A stretch of 40,599 bases of DNA from Puniceibacterium antarcticum (GTDB lineage Bacteria; Pseudomonadota; Alphaproteobacteria; Rhodobacterales; Rhodobacteraceae), in the NCBI RefSeq assembly GCF_002760615.1, contig NZ_AWWI01000138.1:1-40599 (forward strand), written 5' to 3'. The notes under the pieces are model-generated. The model searched no databases and was not told where the DNA came from. It worked only from the letters and a program-made list of their open reading frames with translations. The stretch's first letter is position 1; each line of letters starts with the position of its first letter. Below, piece by piece: positions 25,171 through 34,035 of the stretch. The position numbers and the translations under genes are program-made.

Positions 25171-25791
25171 ATGCGCATGACCTCAGATATCTTGAACACC
25201 GGACTGCATCTGCGCGCCGGGCAGCGCGTGGGGCTTTTGGGGGGCTCCTTCGATCCGCCACATGCGGGTCATGTGAATATCACCAAGGAGGCGCTGCGCC
25301 GCTTTGCCCTGGACAAGGTGATCTGGCTTGTCAGTCCGGGCAACCCGCTCAAGCCGCGCGGCCCGGCGCCGCTGGAGACGCGCCTGCAGGCAGCGCGGGC
25401 GTTGATGGACACGCCGCGTGTCATCGTCAGCGATGCCGAGGCAAGGATCGGCACGCGCTACACCGCCGAAACGATTGCGGCGCTGCAAAAGGCGCATCCG
25501 GGGGTCCGGTTCGTCTGGCTGATGGGGGCTGACAATCTGGCGCAATTTCACCGCTGGGACCGCTGGAAACAGATCATGGCAGCGGTGCCCATCGGCGTAC
25601 TGGCCCGTCCGGGCGACAGGATATCGGCCCGGATGTCGCGCACGGCCCGGGTGTTCCGCGCCTCCCAGTTGTCGCCGCGCGCCTCAGCCCTTTTGGCTCA
25701 CTCCAAACCGCCGACCTGGTGTTTCGTGAATGTGCCAATGCTCGACGTCAGTTCGTCGGCCATCCGGGCTCGGGGCGGCTGGTCGGGCTGA
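25171..25791 (+). CDS. nadD: Nicotinate-nucleotide adenylyltransferase NadD
   Basis: A 206-residue nucleotidyltransferase making deamido-NAD from nicotinate mononucleotide and ATP. The family motifs are [14 protein letters not shown] near the N-terminus (HxGH active site), [25 protein letters not shown] and the C-terminal SSSAIRARG (SSTxIR-type). The N-terminus ([21 protein letters not shown]) is slightly longer than in other bacteria but usual in alphaproteobacteria. No strong ribosome-binding site precedes 25171. In many relatives nadD is near rsfS/obg; here the next gene is dacB, 268 bp downstream. Confidence 0.94.
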   Translation: MRMTSDILNTGLHLRAGQRVGLLGGSFDPPHAGHVNITKEALRRFALDKVIWLVSPGNPLKPRGPAPLETRLQAARALMDTPRVIVSDAEARIGTRYTAETIAALQKAHPGVRFVWLMGADNLAQFHRWDRWKQIMAAVPIGVLARPGDRISARMSRTARVFRASQLSPRASALLAHSKPPTWCFVNVPMLDVSSSAIRARGGWSG

Positions 25792-26059
25792 TCGGCGCGC
25801 CTCGGAGCTGTCCGGGTTTTGATTATCGCGGCTCCCGGCTGTTGGCAGACACGATCACACCCGTGCATCTGCGAGCAGAGTCCGCGGACGCGCACCCGCG
25901 CTGCGGTGTGCCGAATCCCGTCTCTGACCTCGGCTGCCGCGGCCGGTTCCGGCAGAGGCGCGACGCAGGGGGCCCATCACGTAGAATTGCCTGCCGGGTG
26001 CCCGATTTCCATCTCCGCGGCGTCTTGCCTGCGCTGAACGGCTGAGGTTACATCGCGCC

Positions 26060-27550
26060 ATGAGATATGCTTTTTCCCGCCGCGCCTTTCTGGCTGCCCT
26101 CGGAGCTGCTGTCGCCACCCCGGCGCTGGCCGATGCCCCGCTCACTTCGCTGCGTCCGATGGCGCGGGGCGGGACGGCGCTGGCACGCAGCCTGGCCCCG
26201 GCAGAGGCGCTGATCGCCAAGGCGCGGCTGGACGGCATGGTCGGCTTTGCGGTGGCGGATCTGGCGACGGGGCTGATGCTGGAAGAACACGAGGCCGAAA
26301 CGGGGATGCCGCCGGCGAGCGTGGCCAAGGCGATGACCGCGTCTTATGCGCTGGAAACGCTGGGGGCGGATCATGTCTTTGGCACGCAGTTGATCCTGAC
26401 CGGCGGGCTTGCAGACGGGGTGGTGCAGGGCGATCTGGTGCTGGCGGGCGGGGGGGATCCAACGCTGGACACCAACGGGCTGGCCAGCCTGGCCGAACAG
26501 CTGAAAGAGGTCGGCGTGCGCGAGGTGCGCGGGCGGTTCCTGGTCTGGGGCGGCGCGCTGCCCTTTACCGCCGCCATCGACCCCGAACAGCCCGATCAGG
26601 TCGGCTATAACCCGGCGGTGTCAGGGCTGAGCCTGAATTTCAATCGCGTACATTTCGAATGGCGCAAGGAGGGGGCCGATTATGCGGTGACGATGGATGC
26701 CCGATCGGACCGGTACCGCCCCGATGTGACCATGGCGCGGATGCAGATCGTGCCGCGTGCAGCGCCGATCTATACCTACCAGAGGCGCGACGGGCGGGAT
26801 GACTGGACGGTGGCGCGCAGCGCGCTGGGCAATGACGGCGCGCGCTGGCTGCCGGTGCGCGAGCCGGAACGGTATGCCGGTGAGGTGTTCCAGACCTTTG
26901 CGCGTTCACAGGGAATCCTGCTCGGCACGCCAGAGCTGGTGACAGAGCGCCCCGAAGGCACGGTGATCGCCCAGCTTGAAAGCGCGCCGCTGGCCGTTAT
27001 CCTGCATGACATGCTGAAATGGTCCACCAACATCACCGCCGAGATGGTCGGCCTTGCCGCAACGATTCGCCGTGACGGACAAGCCCGCTCGCAAAAGGAC
27101 TCTGCCGCCGCGATGAACGCCTGGGCAAAGGAAACGCTGGGGCTGGGCCATGTGGCAATGGTAGATCATTCGGGGCTGGGCGATGACAGCCGGATCGCCG
27201 CCGCCGACATGATGAAGCTGATGTTGAACGTGCGCGACCGGCTGGGGCTGAAGCCGCTGCTGAAGACTGTTGCGTTGCGTGACAGCCAGGGCCGCCCGAC
27301 AAAGGGCAATCCGATCCAGGTCCACGCCAAGACCGGCACGCTGAATTTTGTCAGCGGCCTTGCCGGCTATGTCGATCTGCCGGACGGGACCGAACTGGCC
27401 TTTGCGATCTTTGCCGCCAACATCCCGCGCCGCGACAAGCTGAACCGGGAAGAGCGTGAAAGCCCCGCAGGTGCTTCAGGCTGGAACGCCCGCGCCAAGG
27501 GGTTGCAACAGGCGCTGATCGAACGCTGGGGCATGCTCTACACCGCCTGA
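26060..27550 (+). CDS. dacB: D-alanyl-D-alanine carboxypeptidase/endopeptidase (PBP4, DacB)
   Basis: A 496-residue class C penicillin-binding protein. The signal peptide is Tat-like (SRRAFLAALGAAVATPALA). The active-site triad is complete: SxxK in PPASVAKAMT (about residues 84-93), SxN in KWSTNITAEM (about 323) and KTG in HAKTGTLNFVSG (about 423). The domain insert between SxxK and SxN (about 160 residues and more) is typical of PBP4. The enzyme trims peptidoglycan peptides and cleaves cross-links in the periplasm. It starts at an ATG after GAGGTTACATCGCGCC. The neighbouring TerB gene is convergent. Confidence 0.93.
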   Translation: MRYAFSRRAFLAALGAAVATPALADAPLTSLRPMARGGTALARSLAPAEALIAKARLDGMVGFAVADLATGLMLEEHEAETGMPPASVAKAMTASYALETLGADHVFGTQLILTGGLADGVVQGDLVLAGGGDPTLDTNGLASLAEQLKEVGVREVRGRFLVWGGALPFTAAIDPEQPDQVGYNPAVSGLSLNFNRVHFEWRKEGADYAVTMDARSDRYRPDVTMARMQIVPRAAPIYTYQRRDGRDDWTVARSALGNDGARWLPVREPERYAGEVFQTFARSQGILLGTPELVTERPEGTVIAQLESAPLAVILHDMLKWSTNITAEMVGLAATIRRDGQARSQKDSAAAMNAWAKETLGLGHVAMVDHSGLGDDSRIAAADMMKLMLNVRDRLGLKPLLKTVALRDSQGRPTKGNPIQVHAKTGTLNFVSGLAGYVDLPDGTELAFAIFAANIPRRDKLNREERESPAGASGWNARAKGLQQALIERWGMLYTA

Positions 27551-27581
27551 AGCCTCCCAAACCTAAAATGGCTACCCTCGG

Positions 27582-27643
27582 TTTTCATCTGCCCCTAAAT
27601 ATCCCGGGGGAGGCCCCTGAAAGGGGACGGGGGCAGCGCCCCC
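27582..27643 (-). repeat. Rhodobacterales-type intergenic repeat, copy 2 (minus strand)
   Basis: Read on the minus strand it runs GGGGGCGCTGCCCCCGTCCC, a spacer, CCCCCGGGATATTTAGGGG, then CAGATGAAAA. It has the same architecture as copy 1 at 8804-8856: G-run/C-run hairpin, second C-run, T-rich segment, purine-rich GAxGAA tail. It lies between convergent dacB and the TerB gene, so it could act as terminator for either. The spacer holds a small extra hairpin (CCCCTGAAAGGGG). Confidence 0.5.
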
Positions 27644-27655
27644 ATCCGCGCGGCC

Positions 27656-28081
27656 TCAGGCGCGCATGTGCCGCGCGCGCGCGCCCCGTTCGATGGCGGC
27701 CGCGTGCAGGCGGTCAAGGTCCAGCTCGTAGCGGATTTCCTCAAGCAGGCGCAGTTCGGCTTCGGCAAGGGTGCCATCGGCGGCGGCGACGTCGCAGGCC
27801 AGCGCATAGGCCGTTTCGTGCAGCCGTTCTGGCAAATTGTCGCGCAGCAGGCCGAACAGTGCATCCAGCCCGTCCTCTTGCTCCAACAGGTCGAACACGG
27901 TTTCGGCCATGCCGCTGATGCGGTCATCGTCATAGTCGGCAAAGATCGGCAGGTGGTTCACGGTCGACTGGATCTTGACCAGTTCGACGGTGCGGATATT
28001 TTCGTCCGAGGCCGAAACGGCAATCATCAGCGCAACAAGGCAATCCTGCGGGCTGAGCGGGTGTGCGGTCAAATCGTTCAC
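27656..28081 (-). CDS. TerB-family protein
   Basis: A 141-residue all-helical protein. It begins with GTG at 28081, which has AGGAAGG 8 nt upstream; the reading frame is open far upstream, but that is antisense to lysS. Features are LSPQDCLVALMIAVSASDEN, acidic metal-binding positions at D27/E28 and a second repeat ALACDVAAADGTLAEAEL, where D102 and E108-E110 mirror the first: the duplicated TerB fold. TerB proteins are named for tellurite resistance, but most chromosomal ones are of unknown function. A divergent lysS start is 124 bp away; the convergent partner is dacB. Confidence 0.82.
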   Translation of the reverse strand: MNDLTAHPLSPQDCLVALMIAVSASDENIRTVELVKIQSTVNHLPIFADYDDDRISGMAETVFDLLEQEDGLDALFGLLRDNLPERLHETAYALACDVAAADGTLAEAELRLLEEIRYELDLDRLHAAAIERGARARHMRA

Positions 28082-28204
28082 GTGTGGCCTTCCTGAAAGG
28101 GGCGGAGTGTTCGGGGCAGAGATTATTGACCCGGGCAGCGGCCCGCAATAGGTAGCGGGCGTTGTGAACTGCGCGCGCCCGCGCATCCCTGTAGGAGAAA
28201 CCCG

Positions 28205-29782
28205 ATGTCCGATCTGCGTGACGCCGCAATGAGCGCCAAGGCCTGGCCTTTTGAAGAAGCGCGCCGGGTGCTCAAACGCTATGAAAACAAGCCGCCCGAA
28301 AAGGGGTATGTGCTGTTCGAGACCGGCTATGGTCCGTCGGGTCTGCCGCATATCGGCACCTTCGGCGAAGTTGCGCGCACGACGATGATCCGCCGGGCGT
28401 TCGAGCTGATTTCGGACATCCCGACGCGGCTGATCTGTTTCTCTGATGACATGGACGGCATGCGCAAGGTGCCCGACAACGTGCCCGATCCGCGCCAACT
28501 GGATGAGCATCTGCAAAAGCCGCTGAGTTCGGTGCCTGATCCGTTCGGCACGCATGACAGCTTTGGCGCGCATAACAATGCGATGCTGCGCCGCTTCCTC
28601 GACACCTTCGGGTTCGAGTATGAATTCATCTCGGCCGCGGAATTTTATCGTTCGGGTCAGTTCGACGAAATCTTGCTGCGCTGTGTCGAGCGGTATGATG
28701 ATCTGATGGCGATCATGCTGAAGTCGCTGCGCGATGAGCGCCAGCAGACCTATTCGATCTTTCTGCCGATCCACCCGGAAACCGGCCGGGTCCTCTATGT
28801 GCCGATCAAGAATGTTGACGCCGCCAAGGGCGAGATCACGTTTGATGATGCGGACGGGCGCGAATGGACGCTGCCGGTCACGGGCGGCAATGTGAAGTTG
28901 CAGTGGAAGCCGGATTTTGGCGCGCGCTGGGCGGCGCTGGGGGTCGATTTCGAGATGTACGGCAAGGATCACAGCACCAACACGCCGATCTATGACGGTA
29001 TCTGCCGCGCGCTGGGCGCCAAGGCGCCCGAGCATTTCACCTATGAGCTGTTCCTGGATGACACCGGTCAGAAGATCAGCAAATCCAAGGGCAACGGCCT
29101 GTCGATTGATGAGTGGCTGAAATATGCCAGCACGGAATCGCTGTCGTATTTCATGTACCTCAAGCCCAAGACCGCCAAGCGGATGCATTTCGACGTGATC
29201 CCCAAGGCCGTGGATGAATATCACCAGCAGCTGCGTGCCTATGCGACGCAGGATGCGGCAGGCAAGGTCAACAACCCGGTCTGGCACATCCACGGCGGCA
29301 AGGTGCCCGAAAGCCGGATGGTGGTGCCGTTTGCCATGCTGCTGAACCTCGCGTCGGTATCGGGGGCCGAAGACAAGGAAACGCTCTGGGGCTTTATCCA
29401 CCGGTATGCGCCGGATGCTGCACCGGACACCCACGCCGATCTGGATCAGGCGGCGGGGTTTGCCGTGGCCTATTATCAGGACTTCGTGAAGCCGGGCAAA
29501 GTGTTCCGCGCCCCGGATGAGAAAGAGGCCGCCGCGATGCGCGATCTGGTCGAGCGGTTGCGCGCCTATGACGGCCCCGCCGATGATGAGGCTTTGCAGA
29601 CCCTTGTTTTTGCCGTGGGCACAGAGCATGGGTTCGACCCGCTGCGTGACTGGTTCAAGGCGCTGTACGAGGTGCTGCTGGGCGCAAGTCAGGGGCCGCG
29701 TTTTGGCGGGTTCATCGCGCTTTATGGTGTGGAAGAGACCACTGCCCTGATCGAGCGGGCGCTGGCGGGCGATATCGTCTGA
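28205..29782 (+). CDS. lysS: Lysyl-tRNA synthetase, class I
   Basis: A 525-residue class I LysRS, the archaeal-type enzyme (LysK) found in most alphaproteobacteria instead of the class II form. The HIGH-type motif is [10 protein letters not shown] at residues ~44-53 and KMSKS-type KISKSKGNG at ~288-296; the family motif [14 protein letters not shown] is intact. It charges tRNA-Lys in the cytoplasm. TAGGAG lies upstream of the ATG at 28205. It is divergent from the TerB-family gene; the next gene downstream (DUF4864) lies 134 bp away and probably has its own promoter. Confidence 0.95.
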   Translation: MSDLRDAAMSAKAWPFEEARRVLKRYENKPPEKGYVLFETGYGPSGLPHIGTFGEVARTTMIRRAFELISDIPTRLICFSDDMDGMRKVPDNVPDPRQLDEHLQKPLSSVPDPFGTHDSFGAHNNAMLRRFLDTFGFEYEFISAAEFYRSGQFDEILLRCVERYDDLMAIMLKSLRDERQQTYSIFLPIHPETGRVLYVPIKNVDAAKGEITFDDADGREWTLPVTGGNVKLQWKPDFGARWAALGVDFEMYGKDHSTNTPIYDGICRALGAKAPEHFTYELFLDDTGQKISKSKGNGLSIDEWLKYASTESLSYFMYLKPKTAKRMHFDVIPKAVDEYHQQLRAYATQDAAGKVNNPVWHIHGGKVPESRMVVPFAMLLNLASVSGAEDKETLWGFIHRYAPDAAPDTHADLDQAAGFAVAYYQDFVKPGKVFRAPDEKEAAAMRDLVERLRAYDGPADDEALQTLVFAVGTEHGFDPLRDWFKALYEVLLGASQGPRFGGFIALYGVEETTALIERALAGDIV

Positions 29783-29916
29783 AAAACTGGCGCGAGGAGG
29801 CTTTGTGGTCATCCTCGCGCGCAATGGCTGCGTGAAACTTTTGCGCGGGCCGCTGCGTGACTTGACGGCAAGCGGGCGGGATTTACCCTTAGCCCCTGCG
29901 CCGGAGGATCCTCAGC

Positions 29917-30333
29917 ATGAAACATCTTGTCCTAGCCCTGTTCGCCGCCCTGTTCTGGACCAGTGCCGCCCCGGCGCAGGAAGCGGTTGCGCGTGATCCC
30001 GCGATAGAGACGACGATCCAGTCACAGCTGGACGCCTTTCTTAGGGACGATTTTGTCACGGCGTTCAGCTTTGCCGCGCCGTCGATCAAGGGCATGTTCG
30101 GCACACCCGAGGTGTTTGGGCAGATGGTCCGGCAAGGCTATCCGATGGTCTGGCGCCCCGGCGATGTGCGGTTCACCGAGCTTTACGCCGAGGGCGGCGA
30201 GATGGCGCAACGGGTGCTGATCCAGGATCAGGACGGGCGCACGCATCTGCTGGAATATCGCCTGATTGACGAAGGCGGGCAATGGCGCATCAGCGGTGTG
30301 CAGATCATTCCGCAGCCTGGGGTCGCGGCCTGA
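29917..30333 (+). CDS. Exported DUF4864 domain protein
   Basis: A 138-residue small periplasmic protein. The signal peptide is LVLALFAALFWTSAAPAQ, with a cut after PAQ or AQE. The mature part IETTIQSQLDAFLRDDFVTA ... FSFAAPSIKGMFG ... GYPMVWRPGDV ... QWRISGVQII matches DUF4864, an NTF2-like small fold of unknown function. GGAGGA lies 7 nt before the ATG. Its length is standard, and it is isolated from obvious partners. Confidence 0.85.
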   Translation: MKHLVLALFAALFWTSAAPAQEAVARDPAIETTIQSQLDAFLRDDFVTAFSFAAPSIKGMFGTPEVFGQMVRQGYPMVWRPGDVRFTELYAEGGEMAQRVLIQDQDGRTHLLEYRLIDEGGQWRISGVQIIPQPGVAA

Positions 30334-30395
30334 CGCCTTTGACCTGGGGCGCGGGATTTCACCCGTTGCGGTCAAATTGTTGATTTTAGGACGCT

Positions 30396-30896
30396 TTAAG
30401 TCGAAAGGCTGTGGACAACGGTCAGATCTGCCGGGATCAGCACGAAAGCCTTTCCGAAGCCGCCATTCAGATGGGCCGACAGTACCCTGATGCGCAAAAG
30501 TGAGAAGTCGGCAAAGCCGATGTAGAGCTTGGCCTTTGGGGAATGGGTCAGGTAATGGATGGCGAGCGCGCCATGATCCGGGTCGCCGTGGCGGATGAAC
30601 TGGGCTGTGCCCTGCAGAGACAGGCGTGGCCAGGTGAGCGGATCGCCCTTTCCGCCAGGTTCACCCAGCAGGATCGAGCAGGCAGGATTGGCCTGCAGCG
30701 CCACCGTGTGATGTGCAAGGTCCGACACCAGCGCCAGCGGCAGGCCGTCGGGCCCTGGCACAAGGCCAATGCGGCTGACCAGCGGGGTGGCTGTGGCGGG
30801 ATCGAGCACGCCAAGTGCGCCATGACGCGCGGAGTGGATCAGCTTGCGCGCAAGCTGGCGTGCCTCGTCATTGGTGGGGCGGATCGGGGATGTCAT
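30396..30896 (-). CDS. Pyridoxamine 5'-phosphate oxidase-like flavoprotein (HugZ/PPOX family)
   Basis: A 166-residue split-barrel protein. The segments ALGVLDPATATPLVSRIGLV, LPLALVSDLAHHTVALQANP, ACSILLGEPG and RLSLQGTAQFI follow the FMN-binding barrel of PPOX-type proteins, and the C-terminal LYIGFADFSLLRI with NGGFGKAF resembles the HugZ-like group, some of which degrade haem. Haem degradation is not shown here. I place the start at 30896 (MTSPIRPTND); the frame is open further upstream into the next gene, which is not credible. The 3' end faces the DUF4864 gene convergently. Confidence 0.82.
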   Translation of the reverse strand: MTSPIRPTNDEARQLARKLIHSARHGALGVLDPATATPLVSRIGLVPGPDGLPLALVSDLAHHTVALQANPACSILLGEPGGKGDPLTWPRLSLQGTAQFIRHGDPDHGALAIHYLTHSPKAKLYIGFADFSLLRIRVLSAHLNGGFGKAFVLIPADLTVVHSLST

Positions 30897-30937
30897 GGCG
30901 CCAGCATACCGGGCAAGCGCGGCGGCGGGAAGGGGTG

Positions 30938-31621
30938 TCAGAAGCTCTGCCACAGGCCCATCTTTAGGCCGAAGCTGTCGTCGCCGCGCAGCCCATAGGT
31001 CACGCCGAGTTCGGCCAGGCGGTTGCGCCCGAAGGGAAAGACAACAGAGGGGGCGAGCCGGGCGAAGGGGGCGAATTGCGATGGCCGCCCGGTCTGCATC
31101 TGCACGATGACCTTGGTCCCCCGGTTGTTCAGCGTGAGACCAAACGTCAGGTCGAGCTTGAGATCGGCGCGTTTGCTGAGCGGGGCAAGTTCGGCAGCGC
31201 CGTCTGCGGCGAGCCATCCCTGAAGGCCGAACATCGCGACGGAATGGCCCAGCGACAGGCCGGGGCGCAGCACTGCACGGCCATCGATCTGGCCCAACCC
31301 CAGATCCACCGCCAGTTTTGTGTGCCTTGGCAAGTCGGGCAGCGGCATGCGCAGGAACAGCACGCTTTTGCCCCCGCCCGACACCGACCGGCCCAGATCA
31401 AGGCCCAGCGTCATGTGGCGCGACAGGCCATATTCGGCGTAGACCGTGTAATATTGCGCGACCGGCAAGGTGCTGGTCCAGCGCGTCAGATCCTGCGGCC
31501 AGGACAGGCGCATGTCGGAGGCGACAAACCATGTGCCCTGCGCGCGCGGCCAGGCGCCTGCAGGGGCGTGCCCGGGCAGCAGACAAAGCAGGGTCAGCAG
31601 CAGGGCAAGGATTCGCATCAC
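30938..31621 (-). CDS. Predicted outer-membrane beta-barrel protein of unknown function
   Basis: A 227-residue protein. The signal peptide MMRILALLLTLLCLLPGHAP is followed by AGAWPRAQGTWFVASDMRLS. The mature part shows alternating hydrophobic/polar strands (YYTVYAEYGLSRHMTLGLDL, KLDLTFGLTLNN, RLAELGVTYGLRGDDSFGLK) and a C-terminal phenylalanine (GLWQSF), the usual outer-membrane barrel signal. No known family is identified. The PPOX-type gene follows 41 bp downstream on the same strand, so the two could be co-transcribed. Confidence 0.65.
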   Translation of the reverse strand: MMRILALLLTLLCLLPGHAPAGAWPRAQGTWFVASDMRLSWPQDLTRWTSTLPVAQYYTVYAEYGLSRHMTLGLDLGRSVSGGGKSVLFLRMPLPDLPRHTKLAVDLGLGQIDGRAVLRPGLSLGHSVAMFGLQGWLAADGAAELAPLSKRADLKLDLTFGLTLNNRGTKVIVQMQTGRPSQFAPFARLAPSVVFPFGRNRLAELGVTYGLRGDDSFGLKMGLWQSF

Positions 31622-31775
31622 ACTCTCCTGATCTTTAGAATCGGGTAAGGCTGGTTAATGCGGCCTTAACGATGCGCGCGCAGTTGGGGTGGTGGTGTTT
31701 TGCCCGCAGCCCGTGCAACATGGTCCTAAGGTTTGCAGGGATGCAGGGCCTTTTGGTGATAGGGGAGTATCGGGC

Positions 31776-32417
31776 ATGACCGGATCGGTGATCACGGTGG
31801 CGCAGCAAAAGGGCGGGTCGGGCAAGACCACCCTTGCAGCCAATCTGGCGATCGGCTTTCGCCGTATGGGACGCAGCGTTGCGCTGGTGGATATCGACCC
31901 TCAGGGATCGCTGGGCCGCTGGTTCATGATGCGGCTGGAGCAGGATCCCGCACTGGTCGAGGGGATGGAGTTTGCCACATCTTCTGCCTGGGGGATCACC
32001 TATGAATGCCGCAAACTGACCGGGACCCACGACATCGTCATCGTCGACACCCCGCCCAAGGCGGACAGCGATCTGCGCCCGGCGCTGCGCTGCGCCGATC
32101 TGGTCCTTGTGCCGGTGTCGATGAGCCATGTGGATCTGTGGGCAACCGAGGGCGTGCTGGATCTGGCCAAGCGTGAGGACAAGGAGGCGCTGATCGTGAT
32201 GAACCGCGCCCGTGCGGGCACGCGCCTGTCGGCGGATGTGGCGCAGGCGGCGGACAAGCTGATGGCGCGCATCGCCGATTCGCAATTTGCCAACCGCGTC
32301 ATCTATGCCGAGGCGCTGGGGCAGGGGCGCAGCGCTGCCGAAGGCTCCAAGACGCCGGCCCGTGCCGAGGTTGACGCCCTTACGGCAGAGGTGGCGGCCC
32401 TGCTTGCAAATGGCTAA
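31776..32417 (+). CDS. ParA/MinD-family ATPase
   Basis: A 213-residue deviant-Walker ATPase. QQKGGSGKTTLAANLA carries the signature Lys of the ParA family, with ALVDIDPQGSLGRW (Walker A') and IVIVDTPPKADSDLRPALR (Walker B/switch). GGGGAG is 7 nt before the ATG at 31776; an upstream in-frame ATG at 31689 lacks this. It lacks a neighbouring ParB or origin-like repeats, so it is not a plasmid partition system as seen here. Orphan ParA-like proteins position protein cargoes such as chemoreceptor arrays or cell-division factors; the cargo here is unknown. Confidence 0.88.
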   Translation: MTGSVITVAQQKGGSGKTTLAANLAIGFRRMGRSVALVDIDPQGSLGRWFMMRLEQDPALVEGMEFATSSAWGITYECRKLTGTHDIVIVDTPPKADSDLRPALRCADLVLVPVSMSHVDLWATEGVLDLAKREDKEALIVMNRARAGTRLSADVAQAADKLMARIADSQFANRVIYAEALGQGRSAAEGSKTPARAEVDALTAEVAALLANG

Positions 32418-32540
32418 GAGGTTTCGGGTCTAAGCTGTATTTCCAGATGCGCTCTCTTCTCTGTGACTTTGGGCGGCCGGGAATGCTTCAATGTGATCAG
32501 GAAACGCTGTAAGGCTGCCGCCAAACCAAAGGAGTGAGAC

Positions 32541-33380
32541 ATGGATCTGGATGCCCTGCGCGCACTGATCGTGGCAGACAGCGCCACGCGCGGTCAGCCG
32601 ATTTCCAAACTCGGCTATTTCTGCGCGCCGTTCCGGCCCGCCAGCGGCCCCTTTGCCAACAAGGTGATCAAGGTCTACCGCGGTCTGTCCGACGAGACGG
32701 CGCTGGAGCGGCTGGCAGCCTGTCATGATGACTATGCCGCGGCCCTGCGCACCGCAGGTGTGCCGCTGCCGTGTACCGCGTTCCTGCTGCTGCCCATTGA
32801 GGGGCGCCGGGTGCCGGTCATCGTGCAGGACGCGCTGCCCAACGAGGCGATGATGCGCCCACTGATGCAGTCGGGTACCCGTGACGAGACGGTTGCGATG
32901 ATGGAAGCGGCAGGGGATGTGATCGCCACGTTCTGGAACAATGCCGACCAGTTCAAGACGCGCATCGGGTTTCACCCGTCGATCCGCAACTTTGCGATTA
33001 TCGATGGCAATGCCGTGTTTTTTGATACTTTTCCGCCGCTGATTCATTATTCGCGCGCGGAAATGGGCAAGATGCTGCTGCAGTTTTCCGACAAGGCGCT
33101 GATGCGCTGGGTCGGCCCGCTTGTTCAGGCCAAGGTGACCGGCATTCAGGATGAATGGTATTCGCCGGCGGAAACGCTGGTGGGTCTGGTCGGATCTGCC
33201 TGCCGTCTGCGCCCCCACGATGCCGGTGCCTATCTGGAATGGGGCCGCGATTTCACCCGTCGGCGGATGCAGCGTTGGGAAGATGAGGCGCTGCTGGGTA
33301 TGGTGGAGCCGCCGCGTCTGCCGGGCTACTGGACAGGGTTTCGCAAACTGCTGGGCTTGCAGGGCGAGCCGAACGTCTGA
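32541..33380 (+). CDS. Conserved hypothetical protein, possibly an atypical kinase fold
   Basis: A 279-residue protein I cannot assign with certainty. The N-terminal part (KVIKVYRGLSDETALERLAACHDDYAAAL) resembles the N-lobe of aminoglycoside-phosphotransferase-like proteins, with K-V-Y in a strand and a Glu in the following helix. Further on, FHPSIRNFAII and DGNAVFFDTFPPLI resemble the catalytic/metal loop (N ... D) of kinases, though the usual HxD catalytic Asp is replaced. It has no signal peptide or membrane helix. The ATG at 32541 has AGGAGTGAG just upstream. A perfect 7-bp hairpin, CGGCGCG/CGCGCCG (33449-33474), lies downstream. Confidence 0.6.
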   Translation: MDLDALRALIVADSATRGQPISKLGYFCAPFRPASGPFANKVIKVYRGLSDETALERLAACHDDYAAALRTAGVPLPCTAFLLLPIEGRRVPVIVQDALPNEAMMRPLMQSGTRDETVAMMEAAGDVIATFWNNADQFKTRIGFHPSIRNFAIIDGNAVFFDTFPPLIHYSRAEMGKMLLQFSDKALMRWVGPLVQAKVTGIQDEWYSPAETLVGLVGSACRLRPHDAGAYLEWGRDFTRRRMQRWEDEALLGMVEPPRLPGYWTGFRKLLGLQGEPNV

Positions 33381-33510
33381 GTCCATTGCACCGTCGCCTT
33401 GCGTCAGCGCGTCGGAGCGGTCAAACGCTGCCTTTGGTCGCTGTGGGTCGGCGCGATTTCAACTGAGCGCGCCGCGCATCGAAACCGTCGGGGCCGTGCG
33501 AATCACCCAA

Positions 33511-33524
33511 TTGATCCGGATCAA
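33511..33524. promoter_or_regulatory. Perfect FNR/FnrL-type box
   Basis: TTGATCCGGATCAA fits the TTGAT-N4-ATCAA consensus of FNR/FnrL-class oxygen regulators exactly. Its centre lies 64 bp before the start of the universal stress gene. A CTTAGCT -10-like element at 33545-33551 would put the box near -41.5, the position for class II activation. This predicts induction at low oxygen. The target operon encodes a Usp and a hemerythrin, which fits. Confidence 0.75.
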
Positions 33525-33581
33525 CGCGTCTGAGCGGATTTTGCCTTAGCTCTTGTCCGTCCGGCAAAGGGAGACAGAGCC

Positions 33582-33989
33582 ATGTACAGCAACATCATTG
33601 TGCCCATTTCATTCGACGACGAAACCAAGATCGCTGCGGCCATGAAGGTCGCACAGATGTTGCAAAGCAAGGGTGGCAAGATAACGCTGCTGCATGTGAT
33701 CGAAGAGATCCCCGGCTATGTCATCAACTATCTGCCACAGGATTTCATACGCAGTTCGCATGCCGCGATCGAAGCGGATCTGACCCGGCTCGCCAGTGCC
33801 TATGGTCCTGCGTCGCACAGGGTGATTACCGGGCATTCCGGGCGCACGATTCTGGAATATGCCGAAACGAGCGGCGCGGATCTCATCGTGATCGGATCGC
33901 ACCGTCCGGGCATGCAGGATCTGCTGATGGGATCGACCGCCACCCATGTGGTGCGCCATTCCGCTTGCGCCGTACATGTGCTGCGGTGA
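33582..33989 (+). CDS. Universal stress protein (UspA family)
   Basis: A 135-residue single-domain Usp. The ATP-binding loop GSHRPGMQDLLMGSTATHVV is intact (G-2x-G-9x-G-S/T form), so it is probably an ATP-binding UspFG/MJ0577-type protein. The N-terminal strand YSNIIVPISFDD holds the conserved Asp. AAGGGAGA lies 9 nt before the ATG. It sits directly downstream of the FnrL-type box and 46 bp before a hemerythrin gene. Such Usps are often induced by oxygen limitation or stress. Confidence 0.92.
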   Translation: MYSNIIVPISFDDETKIAAAMKVAQMLQSKGGKITLLHVIEEIPGYVINYLPQDFIRSSHAAIEADLTRLASAYGPASHRVITGHSGRTILEYAETSGADLIVIGSHRPGMQDLLMGSTATHVVRHSACAVHVLR

Positions 33990-33998
33990 TTGACATCG

Positions 33999-34029
33999 CC
34001 TCTGCCTGTGCCATGTGGCGGGGCAGAGG
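33999..34029 (+). promoter_or_regulatory. Hairpin covering the hemerythrin ribosome-binding site
   Basis: CCTCTGCC (33999-34006) pairs with GGCAGAGG (34022-34029). The 3' arm includes part of the AGAGGTGAG Shine-Dalgarno before the ATG at 34036. In the transcript the hairpin could lower hemerythrin translation or act as an attenuator between the two genes. Confidence 0.4.
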
Positions 34030-34035
34030 TGAGAT

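Noticed and set aside
25792-26059. Possible small gene between nadD and dacB
   Set aside because: A 72-codon plus-strand frame exists with a weak hydrophobic start, but it is Cys/Arg/Ser-rich, lacks a ribosome-binding site and matches no family I know.
27656-28081. Tellurite-resistance operon
   Set aside because: Only a single TerB-fold gene is present, without TerZ/A/C/D/E partners; the name alone does not show resistance.
28082-29824. Long upstream extension of the TerB-family frame, antisense to lysS
   Set aside because: A GTG with AGGAAGG at 28081 gives the family-typical N-terminus; the extension is the reverse of lysS.
31776-32417. Plasmid partition locus
   Set aside because: Only a ParA-like ATPase is present; no ParB, no parS-like repeats, and surrounding genes are chromosomal.
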